Of a stretch of 64,000 nucleotides of DNA, positions 49,657 through 57,475 are shown in pieces. The notes below the pieces were generated by a model. The model was not told the DNA's origin. It worked only from the letters and a program-made list of their open reading frames with translations, and searched no databases. Each line of letters opens with the position of its first letter. Within the stretch, counting starts at the first letter, position 1. A program made the position numbers and the translations under genes. The stretch comes from Vibrio gangliei (lineage in GTDB: Bacteria > Pseudomonadota > Gammaproteobacteria > Enterobacterales > Vibrionaceae): assembly GCF_026001925.1 (NCBI RefSeq), contig NZ_AP021870.1, positions 744,001 to 808,000 of the forward strand, written 5' to 3'.

Positions 49657-50496
49657 TCAGCCCTGACGATTCAAATCCTGCAAGATATCGCGCCAGTCGC
49701 GTAATTTTTCGTGATAATGTTCAAGCTGTTTATCCGACATGTTTTGAATAGCTTGGCTTAACATTTCAAACGTGATTTGCCGATTTCTATCCACTTTGTC
49801 GGCAAACTCATTGGTGTATAGGGCTTCAGGATTCTGTAGGCTAGAAAGGAAGCGTTGCTTAAAGGCGTCGGAATCATTGCGTTGTAAGTACAACACTTGC
49901 AACTCCGATTTATTAATTTGTTTCTGTTTGATCCAATCTTCACGCATCGGTGGGCGCTGCATGCTCCATTTGGTAACCATGTCTTTTTGTTGTTGCGATA
50001 AATCGCCTATCCAGCTTTCCAGCGCTTCTTGCATGCGTTTTGCGGATTTTTCCCAACGTTCTTGCTGACTCAGGTTTTGATACTCGACCAATTCTTCTTG
50101 GTATTCTTCCCCTAAATTATCAAACAGCTCGTCAGCTTGCTTTGGCTCTAAACTCATAAACAGTGGGTATAATTCAGGAATGACTTGCTGAGCCACTTGG
50201 TTGGAAAAATCTCGAATAATAAAGAATTGCTCGCTGATTTTAGCGGGCGTGACCTCACTCGGTTTTACTTCCAAAAGTGTGTCGATATTTTCAATATAAA
50301 GGGGAATTTGTTGCGTACGATGCCACTGGCGTACCTTCCACACCGATTGTTTCAGCATGGCTTGCTGGCTATCGTTTAAGCTGACATAGCGGTCAACGTA
50401 TTGCGCTGCAAACCAATCTAGCCGATTATAGAAAAACTGAGTTGAGCAACCCGTTAACAGCAGCAAGGTGATTAGAGCAAACCAACGTTTTAACAT
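49657..50496 (-). CDS. DUF6279 family lipoprotein
   Basis: 279 residues from ATG 50496 with a GAGG site. The lipobox LLLTGC gives a lipidated Cys at about residue 17, then a mostly helical, Gln- and Glu-rich body (FFYNRLDWFAAQYVDRYVSLN). The pattern matches DUF6279 lipoproteins of gammaproteobacteria; function unknown. Monocistronic, divergent from the M14 peptidase gene. Confidence 0.8.
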   Translation of the reverse strand: MLKRWFALITLLLLTGCSTQFFYNRLDWFAAQYVDRYVSLNDSQQAMLKQSVWKVRQWHRTQQIPLYIENIDTLLEVKPSEVTPAKISEQFFIIRDFSNQVAQQVIPELYPLFMSLEPKQADELFDNLGEEYQEELVEYQNLSQQERWEKSAKRMQEALESWIGDLSQQQKDMVTKWSMQRPPMREDWIKQKQINKSELQVLYLQRNDSDAFKQRFLSSLQNPEALYTNEFADKVDRNRQITFEMLSQAIQNMSDKQLEHYHEKLRDWRDILQDLNRQG

Positions 50497-50587
50497 CACT
50501 AACCTCAAGTTAATCAACAATACCTAACAGTGTATATGCTTATACCGCGATCTCTATAAAAATAATCAATAAAATTAAGGATGTTTC

Positions 50588-51520
50588 ATGTCTTTCACTC
50601 ATGCATTTCCGATCGGTACTCCCGGTCAAATTTGGGGCACAACAGAAAAACGCCAATGGCTAGAACAAACACGCGTTAAGCGTTCTTACTTTGAAGAAGT
50701 CGTGCCGAAAATTGAAGCGCTCAAAGCAAAGTTTGATGTCACTCAATATGGCGAGTTGCACTATGACAATAACCCAGTAGGTGAAAGCCGTTACCCTCTG
50801 TTTGTATTGAAAACGCTAAACTGGCAAGCCGATAAGCCAACGGTATTGATCACAGGGGGTGTACACGGTTATGAAACCAGTGGCGTGCATGGCGCTTTAT
50901 TGTTTGCTCAAACTAAAGCCCAGGATTATGAAGCCGAATTTAACTTCTTGATTGCACCGTGCATCAGCCCTTGGGGTTACGAAACCATCAATCGCTGGAA
51001 TCCAGAAGCGCTCGATCCCAACCGCAATTTTGTCGCGAATAGCCCAGCGCAAGAATCCGCCGCGATAATGAAAATGGTGGCAGATTCTGGCCTATCGATT
51101 TTAGCGCACTTTGATTTACACGAAACTACAGATACCGATGAATTAGAATTCCGCCCTGCGCTGGCCGCGCGTGATGGAATTGAATACATCAAAGGCAGTA
51201 TTCCAGACGGTTTTTACACCGTGGGTGATACTGACAAAGACGATGATGCCTTACAAAAAGCCATTATTGATTCTGTTCGACAAGTAACCCACATTGCCCC
51301 AGCCGATGAAAATAACCAGATCATTGGATCGGATGTGACTCAAGAAGGCGTGATTAATTACCCACTTGTCGATTTAGGGCTATGCGCGGGCTTTACCGAT
51401 TGCCAATATTGCACCACAACGGAGGTCTACCCAGACAGCCCGAAAGTAACTGACGATGAATGTAACCGCGCTCAAGTGGCGGCGATTGTGGGCGGGCTCG
51501 ATTATATTCGATCGTTATAA
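50588..51520 (+). CDS. M14-family zinc metallocarboxypeptidase
   Basis: 310 residues with no signal peptide. Zinc ligands fit GGVHGYETSG (HxxE) and the later His in HFDLHETTD; the substrate Arg/Asn pair is in DPNRNF. The C terminus resembles the DUF2817/succinylglutamate-desuccinylase-like branch of M14. The substrate is unknown: peptides or acylated amino acids are possible. AAGGA precedes the start. Confidence 0.85.
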   Translation: MSFTHAFPIGTPGQIWGTTEKRQWLEQTRVKRSYFEEVVPKIEALKAKFDVTQYGELHYDNNPVGESRYPLFVLKTLNWQADKPTVLITGGVHGYETSGVHGALLFAQTKAQDYEAEFNFLIAPCISPWGYETINRWNPEALDPNRNFVANSPAQESAAIMKMVADSGLSILAHFDLHETTDTDELEFRPALAARDGIEYIKGSIPDGFYTVGDTDKDDDALQKAIIDSVRQVTHIAPADENNQIIGSDVTQEGVINYPLVDLGLCAGFTDCQYCTTTEVYPDSPKVTDDECNRAQVAAIVGGLDYIRSL

Positions 51521-51562
51521 CCCCTAAACCAAACCAAGTAACGTAAATACGAGTGCTTAATC

Positions 51563-52078
51563 ATGGCTGATATTCATCATCAAGAAAAACTCGACCGCAT
51601 TGACTACGCCACCGTCATTGCCTATCGCAGTTGCTTTGTCATATCAGCCATTGCGGTTGCTTGTGTTGGCTTTGGCGCGGCAAGCATCGGTATTCCGCTC
51701 TTGATTATTAGCGCTCTGATTGCTGCCGCTTGTGTGCATATTTATGACAAAACCATACGCTGGTTTCTTCAAGCCAGCGCTTTATTTGCGGTTTGTCTTC
51801 TTACTGCTCAGGTTTTTATTCCACTCGCCGTTGGCGCAAGTGTCGCGGTATGGTGCGGGCTATCAATAAAAGAATATTATTGCTTTCGTATTCGCCTCAT
51901 TCGCATAACCCCCTTAGTTCTTATCGTATTTTGGGTGTGTTTTGCGCTCCCTATTTGGCAGCCATTTTTCTATCTCGTTACCGGGTTATCTGCCCTGCTA
52001 TTGCTGACCATTGGCATTGCGAAGTTTCGTCAACCTTGTCATTTTGATATTGGTGATAAGAGTAAATTTCAGGTTTAA
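51563..52078 (+). CDS. DUF2301-like integral membrane protein
   Basis: 171 residues with about five or six membrane helices. The block GLSIKEYYCFRIRLIRITPL recalls the DUF2301 family, in which a KEYFCF-like motif sits at a membrane boundary. Function unknown. It lies 42 nt after the M14 gene on the same strand and may be cotranscribed. Confidence 0.7.
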   Translation: MADIHHQEKLDRIDYATVIAYRSCFVISAIAVACVGFGAASIGIPLLIISALIAAACVHIYDKTIRWFLQASALFAVCLLTAQVFIPLAVGASVAVWCGLSIKEYYCFRIRLIRITPLVLIVFWVCFALPIWQPFFYLVTGLSALLLLTIGIAKFRQPCHFDIGDKSKFQV

Positions 52079-52093
52079 AAATCACAAATGGGC

Positions 52094-52124
52094 TTGACCT
52101 TGCCCTAGCGGGAACCTTTATAAT
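52094..52124 (+). promoter_or_regulatory. CueR-type (MerR-family) promoter of the copper pair
   Basis: A -35 box TTGACC (52094-52099) and a -10 box TATAAT (52119-52124) are separated by 19 bp, the long spacer used by MerR-family activators. The spacer dyad CCTTGCCCTAGCGGGAACC closely resembles the CueR box of copA in E. coli. It is 28 nt before the first gene of the pair, so copper induction through CueR is predicted. Confidence 0.82.
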
Positions 52125-52152
52125 TTGCGGGTATTTTTGAGTTAGGTTCGCC

Positions 52153-52530
52153 ATGCATCACTTTAGATTTCAACAAACTAAGCTAGTGCTTTTCGTCTTG
52201 ATGGCCTTTGTGCTTTCAAGCATTTCGCTATTACCTAGCATCAGTGTTGCAGCTCCTATTACGACTCAAAACCAGCATGAAATGACCCAAACCGCACCAT
52301 GTGCGCAGCAACATAACGACTCAATGGCTTCGGATGTGAATTGCAACACGGCTGATCACAGTAACCCCCATTGCGCTTCTTGCGTGCCAATGCAAGCCAC
52401 AGTGCCAATGGAGCTCGCCATTCATTCCAGCACCAGTTCCATTGCCAAACATCAAGACACTCAAGACAACATTCCGGCGTTAACCTTACCCAATTTGTCT
52501 CGCCCTCCGATTCAATCTATTTGGTTTTAA
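52153..52530 (+). CDS. Small periplasmic Cys/His/Met-rich protein, probable copper-responsive
   Basis: 125 residues with an N-terminal signal peptide ending SVAA (about residue 34). The mature part contains CAQQHNDSM, HCASCVPM and several Met and His residues, a composition typical of copper-binding periplasmic proteins and reminiscent of the DUF2946 group. It is the first gene after a CueR-like promoter and 74 nt before cueP. Copper binding is inferred from composition and context. I do not recognise a named family with certainty. Confidence 0.7.
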   Translation: MHHFRFQQTKLVLFVLMAFVLSSISLLPSISVAAPITTQNQHEMTQTAPCAQQHNDSMASDVNCNTADHSNPHCASCVPMQATVPMELAIHSSTSSIAKHQDTQDNIPALTLPNLSRPPIQSIWF

Positions 52531-52604
52531 TCTCGCGTACCTCGCGCGCAACACCCAATATTTTGACTATACGGCGATCTTTCGCCGTAAACGGAGTACA
52601 TCAC

Positions 52605-53150
52605 ATGACCTTATTTATCAATAAAAGCAACATTATCACGACCACTATCGCCACGGTTTTAGCCGTCTTTGCCCTTTCAGCTCAAGCTTCAGAAGCCGAC
52701 AATTTCAAAGGTTTAACCGCTGAGCAAGCGTTAGAAAAGTCACATCAATACCACGGTAAAGGCACCGCCTCAGTACAAGTGATGCCGAATGTCTTAGTGG
52801 CAAAATTTAGTGATGGTAGCCAAGTGCAAATCCCAACCAAAGATAAACACCTACTTTCGATTGCCCCTTACGAAAACCAAACCCACCCTTGCGGCTACCA
52901 CGTTCCAACCGGTTGCCAAGGTGAAATGGTAGAAAAAACCATGATGATCAAAGTGGTTGATTTGGACAGTAAACAAGTATTGAAATACGGCCAGGTAACC
53001 ACACAAAAAGACGGCTTTATTGATTTATGGATGCCAAAAGATCGTAAACACTTACAAGTGACTTTCACCTACCAAGGTAAAGCCAGCACCGAAGTATTAA
53101 GCACCGTCGACGATGCAAGAACCTGCATTACAACGATGCAGTTGATTTAA
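52605..53150 (+). CDS. cueP: CueP-family periplasmic copper-binding protein
   Basis: 181 residues from ATG 52605 (CGGAG upstream), close to Salmonella CueP (about 180). Signal peptide ending SAQAS, then the conserved HPCGYHVPTGCQGEM segment and a C-terminal Cys in TCITTMQLI, giving the three conserved Cys. In Salmonella CueP buffers periplasmic copper and is controlled by the Cue and Cpx systems. An in-frame extension to 52371 overlaps the previous gene and is rejected. Confidence 0.88.
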   Translation: MTLFINKSNIITTTIATVLAVFALSAQASEADNFKGLTAEQALEKSHQYHGKGTASVQVMPNVLVAKFSDGSQVQIPTKDKHLLSIAPYENQTHPCGYHVPTGCQGEMVEKTMMIKVVDLDSKQVLKYGQVTTQKDGFIDLWMPKDRKHLQVTFTYQGKASTEVLSTVDDARTCITTMQLI

Positions 53151-53212
53151 TCTTCATGTGCGACATCTAAACAGCACTAGCATCTAAAAGCATTGGCATC
53201 TAAACAAGGCAG

Positions 53213-53236
53213 GCCCATTGGTTAATATCGGTGGGC
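53213..53236 (+). terminator. Terminator after cueP
   Basis: GCCCATTG pairs with CGGTGGGC (two G-U pairs) around an 8-nt loop, followed by TTTTTC. Just upstream, the word CATCTAAA occurs three times between 53164 and 53204. Confidence 0.75.
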
Positions 53237-53325
53237 TTTTTCTTATCAAAATAAAAAGCGATCTGAATGACAGTGAAACACGTATTCACTAAACTTGTGC
53301 CAATTCAATATAAAAGGACAACATT

Positions 53326-53727
53326 ATGCTCTACCCAATGGCTGCTATGGTGCTGCTCGTATTTATCGTAGGTTGTGTGACTCTCAAAGTGCGAATCAAC
53401 AGTATCAAAAACAAACAAATCAGCGTGAAGTATTTTCAGTTGATGCAAGGTGAAAACCTGCCAGATATGATCGTGAAAACTAACCGACATTTAGCCAACT
53501 TGTTTGAGATTCCGGTTCTGTTTTATGTGGTGTGTACTTTATATGTCAGCCTGCATATTGATAGCCAATTTGGACTGATAGTGGCTTGGTTATTCGTTCT
53601 ATTTCGTTATTTGCACAGTTACATTCATTTGGGTACGAATAATGTAAGACACCGCGCCTTGGCCTTTTGGGGTTCGTTCTTATGTGTACTCGCACTGTGG
53701 ATCAATTTATTGATCGTGGCGGGATAA
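53326..53727 (+). CDS. MAPEG-family membrane protein
   Basis: 133 residues and four membrane helices. The motif NRHLANLFEIPVLFYV and the later FRYLHSYIHLGTNNVRHR are typical of MAPEG proteins (membrane glutathione S-transferase-like). Bacterial members are mostly uncharacterised. AAAGGA precedes the start. Confidence 0.85.
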   Translation: MLYPMAAMVLLVFIVGCVTLKVRINSIKNKQISVKYFQLMQGENLPDMIVKTNRHLANLFEIPVLFYVVCTLYVSLHIDSQFGLIVAWLFVLFRYLHSYIHLGTNNVRHRALAFWGSFLCVLALWINLLIVAG

Positions 53728-53753
53728 AGTCCAAGCCAGTTATTTACCTTACC

Positions 53754-53788
53754 TAGGCTCTAGGCTCTAGGCTCTAGGCTCTAGGCTC
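53754..53788 (+). repeat. Five tandem copies of the 7-mer TAGGCTC
   Basis: The heptamer TAGGCTC is repeated five times exactly, ending 4 nt before the ogt stop codon. Each unit boundary forms CTAG, a tetramer that is rare in this kind of genome. It lies in the 65-nt space between the convergent MAPEG and ogt genes. Confidence 0.85.
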
Positions 53789-53792
53789 TAAC

Positions 53793-54302
53793 TTAACCTC
53801 GATAAGTTGCGCCTTCCAAATTCAGCAAGGTTTTTTTCATATCTAATCCATGAGCAAAACCGGTCAAACTGCCATTGGCACCCACCACTCGATGACATGG
53901 GATAATCACAGGAATCGGGTTGCGCCCAATGGCAGCACCGACAGCACGTACCGCTTTGGGTTTATTGATTTGAGTCGCAATATCCATATAACGACAAGTA
54001 CTGCCTGAACGAATTTGATTGAGCGCATGCCAAACACTTTGTTGAAATTCAGTGCCTTGAGGAGCAAGGGGAGTCTCAAAGTTAAAATCGACACGTTGAC
54101 CGGCAAAGTATTCTTGAACTTGTAGTTTGATGTCATTAAAACGGCTATTGTCTTCCACCCAGTCTGGCTGAACGGTAAAGCCATCTTTTTTGCCAGCACC
54201 GGTTTCTAAATGCAAAATATGCAGCCCTAGATCACTGCCGACCAAGGTGACATCGCATGCTTCAGTGGTAAAAGTTTGATAATAATAAGTTTGAGTTTTC
54301 AT
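53793..54302 (-). CDS. ogt: Methylated-DNA--protein-cysteine methyltransferase
   Basis: 169 residues. Active-site motif IPCHRVVGANGSLTGFAHG with the acceptor Cys, and the DNA-binding helix YMDIATQINKPKAVRAVGAA. Removes alkyl groups from O6-alkylguanine in a suicidal reaction. ATG 54302 is 9 nt from AGGA; the TTG just before is less likely. Directly downstream of alkA with a 3-nt gap. Confidence 0.93.
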   Translation of the reverse strand: MKTQTYYYQTFTTEACDVTLVGSDLGLHILHLETGAGKKDGFTVQPDWVEDNSRFNDIKLQVQEYFAGQRVDFNFETPLAPQGTEFQQSVWHALNQIRSGSTCRYMDIATQINKPKAVRAVGAAIGRNPIPVIIPCHRVVGANGSLTGFAHGLDMKKTLLNLEGATYRG

Positions 54303-54305
54303 CAA

Positions 54306-55250
54306 CTAGTGTCCTAATCCATTCCATAAGCATAATGTAGCGTATGCACGATATGGCTGCCATGCTTTTGCTTGCTCTAATACTGCTTTGCGTGACGGGT
54401 ACTTTCCGTCTTTATCTGCTAAGGCTTTGAGCACTCCAAGATCTTTATCTGGAAAGCTATCTTGAATGCCTAAACCACGCATCGCTAAATAATTTGCTGT
54501 CCATGGCCCAACACCTTTTAAGTGCGTCCACTCTGCAAGAAATTCTTCAAAATTCTGTGCTTTAGATAGGCTCACTTCACCCGATTGCAAAGACGCTATC
54601 GCCAGTTGCAAAGTGGCAATACGAGATTGCGTTAACCCTAAGCCAGAAAAATTCAGGTGAGATAAATCTTGGCATTGAGGAAAGTAATAATCGATGCCTT
54701 CAGGAAAATGTGCTGGCGTTGCAAGTGCAGAAGCATGCGCAATACGTTTCGCTAGTGTCGTTGCGGCTTTCACTGAAACTTGCTGACCTAATATAGCGCG
54801 AATACAAAACTCAAATGAGTCAAAAGCTTTTGGCATGCGAGGAACACGTTGGTGAATGAATCCTCGCTGTAAAATCTCGTCATGCTGCAAATGCTGTTCG
54901 ATTGCCGTCATGTCGGTATCAAGATCAAACATAAACGCAATCCGCTGGAGAACTGGCTCTATCGCCTGGCTATCATCACAATGAATTTCAATATCTAACT
55001 GATGGGATGGCGCTTGATATTGAACGCTAAAATAACCTTTTACGAACTGATTTGATGGCTCTGATAACGGAAAATAAAAGCTGCGCAGATACTTCTGATT
55101 GATAACATTTTCCACCCCGTCAATCATACGAGGCGCTAAAAAGCTAAGCATAAATTCATAATCAAACCCATCAGGGCAAGTCAATGAGTGCAGATAAGAC
55201 AGCTCATTCGCTAAATCGCATTTTACGTTGGGGCTAGAGGGTTTATTCAC
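54306..55250 (-). CDS. alkA: DNA-3-methyladenine glycosylase II (AlkA)
   Basis: 314 residues from a GTG at 55250 with AAGG 8 nt upstream. AlkA N-terminal beta domain (DYEFMLSFLAPRMIDGVENV), then the helix-hairpin-helix glycosylase domain (SFEFCIRAILGQQVSVKAATTLA, LKGVGPWTANYLAMRG) with the catalytic Asp in FPDKDLG. Removes alkylated bases from DNA. Longer readings up to 55331 would overlap the start of the divergent yaeQ gene and are less likely. No Ada regulatory domain is fused or adjacent. Confidence 0.9.
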   Translation of the reverse strand: MNKPSSPNVKCDLANELSYLHSLTCPDGFDYEFMLSFLAPRMIDGVENVINQKYLRSFYFPLSEPSNQFVKGYFSVQYQAPSHQLDIEIHCDDSQAIEPVLQRIAFMFDLDTDMTAIEQHLQHDEILQRGFIHQRVPRMPKAFDSFEFCIRAILGQQVSVKAATTLAKRIAHASALATPAHFPEGIDYYFPQCQDLSHLNFSGLGLTQSRIATLQLAIASLQSGEVSLSKAQNFEEFLAEWTHLKGVGPWTANYLAMRGLGIQDSFPDKDLGVLKALADKDGKYPSRKAVLEQAKAWQPYRAYATLCLWNGLGH

Positions 55251-55314
55251 GTACAATGCCTTTTCTCTTTTTTCTTTTGGCTCGGTCTCTATTGACCCTA
55301 AAAATGAGTTTTCC

Positions 55315-55851
55315 ATGGCTTTAAAACCCACTATTTATAAGTTTCGTATCGCGCTGACGGATATGAATCGTGATTATTATGATTCATTCAATCTCACCAT
55401 TGCTCAGCATCCTTCTGAAAATCAAGAACGTATGATGGCGCGCGTGCTGGCGTTTTGCCTTAATGCCTCAGCAGACTTGCAATTCACCAAAGGACTTTCA
55501 AGTATTGAAGAGCCCGATATTTGGCTTAAGTCACTGGATGACCAAATTCAAATGTGGATTGAAGTTGGCGAACCGGATTCTGATCGCATCAAGAAAGCGA
55601 CACGTATGGCGAAGCAGGTTCAAGTATACAGCTTTAACACTAAATCCGATGTATGGTGGCTACAAAACCAAGCAAAATTTGCTCAACTCAACGCCTCGAT
55701 TAGCCGTTTTGATCACCAAGGTATCCAAGCAATGACTCAAATGGTGGCGCGCACTCTCGATTTAGGCGTGATGCTGTCTGGCAATACTGCGTATATTTCG
55801 TCGGACGATAAACAGTGTGAAGTGAACTGGGAAACGTTACAAGAGTCATAA
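55315..55851 (+). CDS. yaeQ: YaeQ family protein
   Basis: 178 residues beginning MALKPTIYKFRIALTDMN, with the family blocks HPSENQERMMARVLAF, ADLQFTKGLSSIEEPDIW and WWLQNQAKFAQL. YaeQ has a restriction-endonuclease-like fold; the E. coli protein was linked to suppression of RfaH loss and its function is unsettled. Divergent from alkA. Confidence 0.92.
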   Translation: MALKPTIYKFRIALTDMNRDYYDSFNLTIAQHPSENQERMMARVLAFCLNASADLQFTKGLSSIEEPDIWLKSLDDQIQMWIEVGEPDSDRIKKATRMAKQVQVYSFNTKSDVWWLQNQAKFAQLNASISRFDHQGIQAMTQMVARTLDLGVMLSGNTAYISSDDKQCEVNWETLQES

Positions 55852-55932
55852 TCCCAAGCGTCACGATAGTATTGAGATAAGATTATTTGCTATCATGACA
55901 CCGATAACTTGCTCTCAAATAAAGGAATACGG

Positions 55933-56355
55933 ATGCGACGTTCATTGATGTTCAGCTTTTTGTTATTGATGCCTATTTTCGCGCAAGCCGCGACATCAAG
56001 CTCAAATTCAAGTCAATCTTCAGCGGCGGCTAGCACAACAGTAAGCCAAGCGACCGATACCAAAAGGCTTTCCGAATCCAAAAGACTTTCCGATCCAGAA
56101 GTAACGCGTTATTTTGTTTGCAGTTATTTGCACACCGAAGACAGTTATAAAGTCGGCGCTTATCTTATCAAGAATTACGAAACCCAATGGTATACCTATA
56201 ACGAAAAGTTCAAAGCCTTAGTCAGTGATCGTTTATCTGAAATTTCACGTGACCAAGGCGTGTCTAAGTTTAAAGCGGAAGACGAACTTTCAAACAAATA
56301 TCAATGCAATTCGGCGTATATCGATTTACTCGGATTAAGCAATATCAAGATTTAA
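55933..56355 (+). CDS. Secreted hypothetical protein, 140 residues
   Basis: Signal peptide MRRSLMFSFLLLMPIFAQAA, a Ser/Ala/Thr-rich linker with a short internal duplication (KRLSESKRLSDPE), then a small domain with two Cys (FVCSYLHTEDSYKVGAYLI and KYQCNSAYIDLLGL) that could form a disulfide. Family not recognised. AAGGA before ATG 55933 decides the start. Confidence 0.7.
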   Translation: MRRSLMFSFLLLMPIFAQAATSSSNSSQSSAAASTTVSQATDTKRLSESKRLSDPEVTRYFVCSYLHTEDSYKVGAYLIKNYETQWYTYNEKFKALVSDRLSEISRDQGVSKFKAEDELSNKYQCNSAYIDLLGLSNIKI

Positions 56356-56391
56356 CTGATTTAAAAAATATAAATATTAAGGAGAGAACTC

Positions 56392-56649
56392 ATGGCTGAA
56401 AAAAATACTCAAGGATTAGCCCTATATCATTTTGAAAGCTGCCCATTTTGCCAAAAAGTCCGCCGAGCGATGGTTGACCTCGGTGTTGATATTGAACTGC
56501 GTGATACGCGCCAAAACCCAGACTATCGTGAAGAACAAGTTGTGGGTGGCGGTAAAGGACAAGTGCCATGCCTTCGCATTGAAAAAGACGGCGAAGTGAC
56601 TTGGATGTACGAATCTGACGTGATCATTGATTACATCAAAGCTCTGTAA
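56392..56649 (+). CDS. Glutaredoxin-like protein, 85 residues
   Basis: Thioredoxin fold with the redox motif CPFC at about residues 18-21 in FESCPFCQKVRRAM, the cis-Pro loop QVPCLRI, and an acidic helix YESDVIIDYIKAL. The C-terminal pattern resembles the N-terminal domain of glutathione transferases. Acts as a small disulfide or glutathionylation reductase. A strong AAGGAGAG site precedes it. A paralogue follows 108 nt later. Confidence 0.88.
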   Translation: MAEKNTQGLALYHFESCPFCQKVRRAMVDLGVDIELRDTRQNPDYREEQVVGGGKGQVPCLRIEKDGEVTWMYESDVIIDYIKAL

Positions 56650-56757
56650 TCCTGTATTCGCATTGTGATTGGTGATAATACACCAATAAATCAAGCTGAG
56701 CCTTTGTGTTCAGCTTTTGCACATTTGAGTGAAACCAACTCTTGATAAGGAGATATC

Positions 56758-57117
56758 ATGGCGATTATCCGCTGGATATTAGGACGCATTATTTTACTGT
56801 TCAATTTCATTTTTACTCCAAGAGGAATGAAACGCGATCCCAAAGCGCAACAAGCTATCGATGCCAAAACGCAAAACCTCGCGTTGTATCAATATGATGC
56901 CTGCCCTTTTTGTGTCAAAGTGCGCCGAGCCATGAAACGAAATAGCCTAAATATTGAACTTAGAAACGCCAAAGTTGCCCCGCATCGCCAACATCTCATT
57001 GAAGGTGGTGGGCTAGCAAAAGTACCGTGTTTACGTATTGAGGAGCAAGGCGAAGTCACTTGGCTTTATGAATCGAATGACATTATTGAATATCTGGAAA
57101 CGAAGATCGCAGCTTAG
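56758..57117 (+). CDS. Membrane-anchored glutaredoxin-like protein
   Basis: 119 residues. An N-terminal hydrophobic helix (IIRWILGRIILLFNFIFT) precedes a glutaredoxin domain parallel to that of the previous gene (YDACPFCVKVRRAM, KVPCLRIEEQGEVTW, YESNDIIEYLE). The basic residues after the helix suggest the domain faces the cytoplasm. The pair arose by tandem duplication with gain or loss of the anchor. AAGGAG precedes the start. Confidence 0.87.
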   Translation: MAIIRWILGRIILLFNFIFTPRGMKRDPKAQQAIDAKTQNLALYQYDACPFCVKVRRAMKRNSLNIELRNAKVAPHRQHLIEGGGLAKVPCLRIEEQGEVTWLYESNDIIEYLETKIAA

Positions 57118-57144
57118 TATTTTTGAGTTCGAAGTTGAAATACC

Positions 57145-57413
57145 ATATACCCAAGTGACTTCAAGATGCAGAATTCAGAGCTGTCATCCAAGTCTTTAAA
57201 CAAGAAAGATTCGTACAGGAATGTAATCACCTTTCAAACGAATCTGACGCAGTGTAAAGGCTTGGATGAAGCTCCCGAAGGGCAAGTTAAAACAAGCTTT
57301 ATGCGGCGTTAAATTAAATAGAGATAGAATAGCTATGATCATATTTAATTTGCCTTGCCTAAAACTTGTTTTAATCTTGCTGAAACTCGCATCTTGAAGT
57401 TACTTGGGTATAT
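57145..57413. repeat. MITE-like element with 25-bp terminal inverted repeats
   Basis: A 269-bp non-coding element. Its ends, 57145-57169 and 57389-57413, are inverted repeats identical at 24 of 25 positions, starting ATATACCCAAGT. Inside are further inverted pairs: CATCCAAG/CTTGGATG (57185, 57261), GATTCGT/ACGAATC (57208, 57238) and TTAAAACAAG/CTTGTTTTAA (57287, 57365), so the whole element could fold into a branched hairpin. It fills the space between the second glutaredoxin gene and a lipoprotein gene. No clear target duplication was seen. Confidence 0.78.
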
Positions 57414-57475
57414 TAAAGCTAAGGTTTGAATAGCAAGCTCCGACTCTCAAACTTAGCTTTATATCAAACTTAACT

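Noticed and set aside
52371..52604. Extended N terminus for CueP
   Set aside because: It would overlap the upstream 125-residue gene in another frame and bury the signal peptide; ATG 52605 has a good ribosome site.
55251..55331. Extended N terminus for AlkA from GTG 55331 or ATG 55316
   Set aside because: It would overlap the yaeQ start and leave no space for promoters; GTG 55250 has AAGG at ideal spacing.
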